Shown here piece by piece: positions 12,947 through 16,345 of a DNA stretch of 16,345 nt. Below the pieces are notes generated by a model. The model was not told the origin of the DNA, did not search any database, and saw only the letters and a list, made by a program, of their open reading frames with translations. This DNA is from an uncultured Methanobrevibacter sp. (GTDB lineage: Archaea; Methanobacteriota; Methanobacteria; Methanobacteriales; Methanobacteriaceae). The DNA lies in assembly GCA_900319985.1 (NCBI GenBank), contig ONQL01000039.1, forward strand, positions 1 through 16,345, read 5' to 3'. The position numbers were made by a program, and so were the translations under genes. Numbering within the stretch: the stretch's first letter is position 1; every line of letters starts with the position of its first letter.

Positions 12947-14368
12947 CTAAGGCTTATAATAGGTTTCAGCTTCCAGACCTTCAGGAAGTTCTGTAGGGTA
13001 TTCCTCATTAAGACAACCCAGACATAAGTTCTCCTTAGGCATGCCTATGGCCTTAACTAAAGCAGGCAATGTAATGTATCCCAAAGTATCAATGTCCAAC
13101 TGTTCTTTTATTTCTTCAATGCTGTAGTTTGCAGCAATCAATTCTTTTTTGGTTGCCATAGCTACCCCATAGAAACATGGAGCAACAACAGGGGGACATC
13201 CCACAAGGAAATGAATTTCTTCAGGTTCGGCTTCCTTGACCAAATCAAGCAGTTTTTTGGAAGTTGTTCCCCTTACGATACTGTCATCTATAAGAATAAT
13301 CTTTTTACCTTTGATTGCATCCTTGATTGGATTCAGCTTAAGTCTTACAGCCAATTCCCTTTCTTCCTGGGTCGGCATAATAAATGTTCTTCCAACATAC
13401 CTGTTCTTAATTAAACCTTCACCATATGGAATTCCGGAAGCTCTGGAATATCCGATAGCAGCAGGAATAGATGAATCAGGCACTGGAATGACAACATCCG
13501 CATCAATTGGATATAATTCATATAACTGACGGCCAATATCCATCCTTGTCTGATAAACATTAATGCCATCAATTGTACTGTCAGGCCTTGCAAAGTAGAC
13601 ATATTCAAACATGCAGTGTGAAAGTCCGCATTCGCTGGCGATTTCTAACATATGAGAGTTAATTTCATCATTTTCAAAGTAAACAACTTCACCAGGTTTG
13701 ATATCACGGACATATTTGGCATTGATTACATCGAAAGCAACGGTTTCTGAAGCCAAAATGAAATCATCGTTTCTTTTTGCAACGGCAAGAGGTTTGATTC
13801 CCATAGGATCCCTTACACCATATAATTCACCGTTAACCAGAATAGTTAATGCATAAGATCCGACAAGTTTTTGGGAAACTGATTCAATAGAATCAATAAT
13901 ACTTTTATTATTATCATAATGCTCTTTTTTAAGCATGTAACAAATCACTTCAGAATCAGTATCGGATTTAAACTCATATCCTTCATCAATTAGTTCTTTT
14001 CTTAACTCATCGGAATTAACTATGTCTCCATTGTGGGCCATAGCTATAAATCCATCATCAAAATCAGTGACAAAAGGCTGTGAATTTTCAAGTCTGGATT
14101 GGCCAGTTGTTGAATATCTAACATGACCTATAGCCATATTTCCAGCCAAATTTTGGATTTCATAATCTTTAAAAACATCTGTTATTAAACCCATACCACA
14201 ATAATAATTCAAACCTTTATCAGGGTTAAAAGTAGCAATTCCTGCAGATTCCTGACCTCTATGCTGTAAAGCATATAAACAATAATAAACAAAGGATGCA
14301 ACATTTTTGGAATCATCTTTTGAATGAATTCCAACAATACCACACTTATCTTCTATCTCACCTTGCAT
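12947..14368 (-). CDS. purF: Amidophosphoribosyltransferase
   Basis: This enzyme makes 5-phosphoribosylamine from PRPP and glutamine, the first step of purine synthesis. From ATG 14368 the product is 473 residues. A short propeptide (MQGEIEDK) precedes the catalytic C9 (CGIVGI), with LQHRGQESAGI and MAHNGDIVN of the glutaminase domain following. The PRPP loop is IILIDDSIVRGT (357-368). C252, C398, C449 and C452 (the last two in CLGC) match the [4Fe-4S] ligands of the Bacillus-type enzyme. A TTG two codons upstream was rejected because GGGAG at 14376-14380 is ideally spaced for the ATG. It has its own TATA box and heads a tightly packed gene train. Confidence 0.96.
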   Translation of the reverse strand: MQGEIEDKCGIVGIHSKDDSKNVASFVYYCLYALQHRGQESAGIATFNPDKGLNYYCGMGLITDVFKDYEIQNLAGNMAIGHVRYSTTGQSRLENSQPFVTDFDDGFIAMAHNGDIVNSDELRKELIDEGYEFKSDTDSEVICYMLKKEHYDNNKSIIDSIESVSQKLVGSYALTILVNGELYGVRDPMGIKPLAVAKRNDDFILASETVAFDVINAKYVRDIKPGEVVYFENDEINSHMLEIASECGLSHCMFEYVYFARPDSTIDGINVYQTRMDIGRQLYELYPIDADVVIPVPDSSIPAAIGYSRASGIPYGEGLIKNRYVGRTFIMPTQEERELAVRLKLNPIKDAIKGKKIILIDDSIVRGTTSKKLLDLVKEAEPEEIHFLVGCPPVVAPCFYGVAMATKKELIAANYSIEEIKEQLDIDTLGYITLPALVKAIGMPKENLCLGCLNEEYPTELPEGLEAETYYKP

Positions 14369-14375
14369 AAGCAAA

Positions 14376-14380
14376 CTCCC
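14376..14380 (-). promoter_or_regulatory. Ribosome binding site GGGAG that fixes the purF start
   Basis: The minus strand reads GGGAG, seven bases and then ATG (14368-14366). This spacing selects the ATG over TTG at 14374. Confidence 0.6.
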
Positions 14381-14411
14381 ATAAATAGTATAATAATAAT
14401 TTTCTTTTAAC

Positions 14412-14422
14412 TAGTATAAAAT
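14412..14422 (-). promoter_or_regulatory. TATA-like box of purF
   Basis: The minus strand reads ATTTTATACTA. Transcription would begin near 14390, leaving a leader that keeps the GGGAG site. Nearby AT-rich words are alternatives. Confidence 0.4.
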
Positions 14423-14442
14423 AATATTTATTTTTCTGTCAG

Positions 14443-15336
14443 TCAGTCCCAAAAATTTTCAAAAGTTTCAGGTATTTCATAATCATCCTTGACCTCAGGA
14501 GGCTTTGATTCATCAGTATCATTTAATTCCTGATTCAAATCATCTTTATTTTGTTCAACAAAGATTAATGCCGTTCTGATTATTTTTAACCAATCAATAG
14601 CGCTTTGTCTTGATTGTGCTGCAATAAAACCCTGGCCAACAATAATATTGTCCGGCAGGAATTTATTTGTTGCAATAACAATCTCTTTTTCATTGGTTAA
14701 ATCCTGCCTGAAAGTTTCCTGCCACAATTCATTCAATTGGAATATTTCAAGAATTTCACGAGAATAAATGTCTTCATAGCGTGATTTGAATGCAGAAAAT
14801 TCAGATTTGATTTCTTCAATATCTTCCAGCAACTCCTTATTTTCACGGGAAAATACTTCATTTTCTTTTAAGACCTGATTATAATCATCCAATAAATTAT
14901 TGTAATTATGAGTTACTTTCATTAGTTTATTTTCCAATGTATGGATGTTAATTAAATTTAAAGAATAAGATAATGTAGACCTAATTATTGAATTTAAAAT
15001 TTCCTTTTGAGCCAAATTAAAATCAATAGACTCATCTTCAATAATCATATTGTTATAATCAAACAAACCAACATTGTTAAAATCAGTTTTTAATTCATTA
15101 TATAGAATATTATAAGTTTCATCCTGACCATAACTTCCTATAAGTATAATATCTGCACCTTTGGCTACTTTTTTTACTACACTTAATTCAGTTGTTGGAA
15201 TAATAGATGAAACGATAATATTATAATCATTTTCAAGTTGAATATTGCTGACAGCCTTTGAAACCATTTGAGCAACATCCAAACCTTGAACGACTATACG
15301 AACATCAATTTTTGACTCGTGAGTTTCATTTTCCAT
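14443..15336 (-). CDS. Unknown protein: Rossmann-like N-terminus, central coiled coil, acidic tail
   Basis: I do not recognise this 297-residue protein. Residues about 10-95 alternate strands and helices (DVRIVVQGLDVAQMVSKAV, YNIIVSSIIPT, GADIILIGSYG, NNVGLFDYNNMII), suggesting a small alpha/beta fold similar to receiver or Rossmann domains, but no nucleotide loop is evident. Residues about 135-200 form a long charged coiled coil (LENKLMKVTHNYNNLLDDYNQ and onward). A mixed region with FLPDNIIVGQGFIAAQSRQS follows, and then a very acidic, proline-bearing tail ending ENFWD. It is soluble, with no signal peptide. TAGGTAAT before the ATG overlaps the galE stop context, ten bases away, so it is read with galE. 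The ATG at 15336 is the first good start. A scaffold or regulatory role is only a guess. Confidence 0.75.
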   Translation of the reverse strand: MENETHESKIDVRIVVQGLDVAQMVSKAVSNIQLENDYNIIVSSIIPTTELSVVKKVAKGADIILIGSYGQDETYNILYNELKTDFNNVGLFDYNNMIIEDESIDFNLAQKEILNSIIRSTLSYSLNLINIHTLENKLMKVTHNYNNLLDDYNQVLKENEVFSRENKELLEDIEEIKSEFSAFKSRYEDIYSREILEIFQLNELWQETFRQDLTNEKEIVIATNKFLPDNIIVGQGFIAAQSRQSAIDWLKIIRTALIFVEQNKDDLNQELNDTDESKPPEVKDDYEIPETFENFWD

Positions 15337-15345
15337 TGAAATTAC

Positions 15346-16278
15346 CTAAACATCCTTAATTTTTTTATGCCATTCCCATGCAGAAGAAACAATTTCTTCC
15401 AAGTCATATTTAGGCTTCCAACCCAATTTTTCATTGATTTTAGATGAATCTGCAACCAATATTGCAGGGTCGCCTTCACGACGTTCATCCACCTTGACTT
15501 CAAAATCACATTTAGTGACTTTTTTGCACATATCAATAACTTCACGAACGGAGTATCCTTCGCCATTTCCCAAGTTAAATATATTTGATTCATTTTCATT
15601 GCATAAATATTCATATGCTTTGATATGTGCATCAGCCAGGTCATTAACATGAATATAATCACGGATGCATGTTCCGTCAGGAGTATCGTAATCATCCCCA
15701 AATATGTAAATGCAATCCCTTTTGCCGATTGCAGCATCCAATACCAATGGAATCAAGTGAGTTTCAGGGTCATGCAATTCCCCAATCTCACAATCAAAAT
15801 CACAACCTGCAGCATTGAAATATCTTAAAGATACATAATTGAAATCACCTTTTTCAGCTTCCCTTTGCAAAGCTTTTTCGGTGATGAATTTGGAGTGTCC
15901 ATAAGGATTGATTGGTTTTAATCCATATACTGCAGCGGTTGATGAAAGTATAAATTTATCGACACCGTATTCTCTCATGATCTTTAAAAGATTAATAGTG
16001 TTTTTGTAGTTGTTTTTAAAGTATTTCTGAGGCATCTCAACAGATTCAGCTACTGATGAAAAAGCTGCAAAGTGGATAACACCGTCAATATCATATTTTT
16101 CAAAAACTTCTCTTAAATCATCACTACCGAAGTCATAATTTTCAAAGTTTCCCCATTTCACAAAGTTTTCATAACCTTTGCAGAGATTATCAACCACAAC
16201 AGTTTCATAACCTGCATTGTGAAGTGCCTTGTTAGTATGTGCCCCGATATAACCTGCTCCACCAGTAATTAAAATCAC
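15346..16278 (-). CDS. galE: UDP-glucose 4-epimerase-like extended SDR, with an internal deletion
   Basis: The NAD-binding fold starts at once (VILITGGAGYIGAH), followed by VVDNL, HFAAFSSVAES, LSSTAAVYG, the YGHSK pair of the YXXXK motif, SLRYFNAAG, IRDYIHVNDLA and LGNGEGYSVREV, all typical of GalE, which interconverts UDP-glucose and UDP-galactose. The odd point is the gap between SSTAAVYG and NPYGHSK: only 12 residues separate the Thr and the catalytic Tyr, against 25 (S124 to Y149) in E. coli GalE. About 13 residues are therefore missing and the total is 310. GTG at 16278 was chosen because AGGTG lies six bases upstream; GTG at 16287 is the alternative. The product may feed galactose units into glycans. 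Confidence 0.88.
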   Translation of the reverse strand: MILITGGAGYIGAHTNKALHNAGYETVVVDNLCKGYENFVKWGNFENYDFGSDDLREVFEKYDIDGVIHFAAFSSVAESVEMPQKYFKNNYKNTINLLKIMREYGVDKFILSSTAAVYGLKPINPYGHSKFITEKALQREAEKGDFNYVSLRYFNAAGCDFDCEIGELHDPETHLIPLVLDAAIGKRDCIYIFGDDYDTPDGTCIRDYIHVNDLADAHIKAYEYLCNENESNIFNLGNGEGYSVREVIDMCKKVTKCDFEVKVDERREGDPAILVADSSKINEKLGWKPKYDLEEIVSSAWEWHKKIKDV

Positions 16279-16284
16279 TTTTAA

Positions 16285-16289
16285 CACCT
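16285..16289 (-). promoter_or_regulatory. Ribosome binding site AGGTG for galE, embedded in the previous stop
   Basis: The minus strand reads TAGGTG, where TAG is the stop of the upstream gene. Six bases later GTG (16278-16276) begins MILITGG, matching the usual GalE N-terminus. Confidence 0.5.
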
Positions 16290-16345
16290 AGATAAATTTA
16301 CCCAATTTAAGTAATGCTTTTGGAGATACTTTAATTAATTTTTTA
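16288..16345 (-). CDS. C-terminal 18 codons of an upstream gene, partial
   Basis: One minus-strand frame from the window edge reads KKLIKVSPKALLKLGKFI and stops with TAG at 16290-16288. The basic, leucine-rich ending is protein-like, and the stop overlaps the galE ribosome site, as in an operon. The family cannot be judged from so little; a sugar or cell-envelope gene would fit the galE context, but this is a guess. Confidence 0.5.
   Translation of the reverse strand, partial: KKLIKVSPKALLKLGKFI

Noticed and set aside
13211..13529. Plus-strand ORFs inside purF
   Set aside because: They are antisense to well-conserved purF coding sequence, with no start signals of their own.

Overview
The window looks like AT-rich chromosomal DNA from a methanogenic archaeon of the Methanobacteriales, most likely a gut or rumen Methanobrevibacter. 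The evidence is a NifH-like CfbC gene (coenzyme F430 synthesis), archaeal TATA-box and oligo-T signals, frequent short or absent leaders, strong GGAGG/AGGTGAT-type ribosome sites inside operons, and a surface protein in the style of Methanobrevibacter adhesin-like proteins. I cannot fix the species. No rRNA, tRNA or CRISPR array was seen, and no gene-free stretch exceeds 300 bases.

Left end (1-137): the right end of an IS200/IS605-family (TnpB) element. It has two perfect stem-loops, a closing stem and a TCAA end, which look like the 3' part of an omega-RNA scaffold. Next comes a candidate ribosomally made, radical-SAM-modified peptide (RiPP) operon on the minus strand (3090 down to 151). It holds a 91-residue precursor with eight CG(S/G)D motifs, a hairpin plus T10 attenuator, a radical SAM/SPASM maturase, a zinc-free MDR reductase and an FMN/2[4Fe-4S] protein. 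The last three are joined by ATGA overlaps. An inverted repeat AGTTAC-N6-GTAAC lies at both ends of this operon.

Middle (3246-7087): an ArsC/Spx-like protein and a HAD phosphatase (minus); a conserved-looking unknown protein and a secreted transglutaminase-like protein whose start codon reads ATT (plus); then a YgjV-like membrane protein and a small four-helix membrane protein (minus). A hairpin at 6052-6076 separates the convergent genes.

Right half (7068-14368): a closely packed minus-strand gene train, purF - U32 protease-like - CDP-alcohol phosphatidyltransferase - cfbC - frdC - frdA - frdB - ogt - small membrane protein. The frd genes encode a membrane-bound, complex II-type succinate:quinone oxidoreductase/fumarate reductase rather than the usual soluble methanogen thiol:fumarate reductase. 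The anchor keeps the four heme-ligand histidines of Bacillus SdhC, which is unexpected in a lineage described as lacking cytochromes.

Right end (14443-16345): an unknown coiled-coil protein, a GalE-type epimerase missing about 13 residues between two catalytic positions, and the last 18 codons of another gene.

The most interesting systems are the CG(S/G)D peptide operon and the diheme-type complex II.
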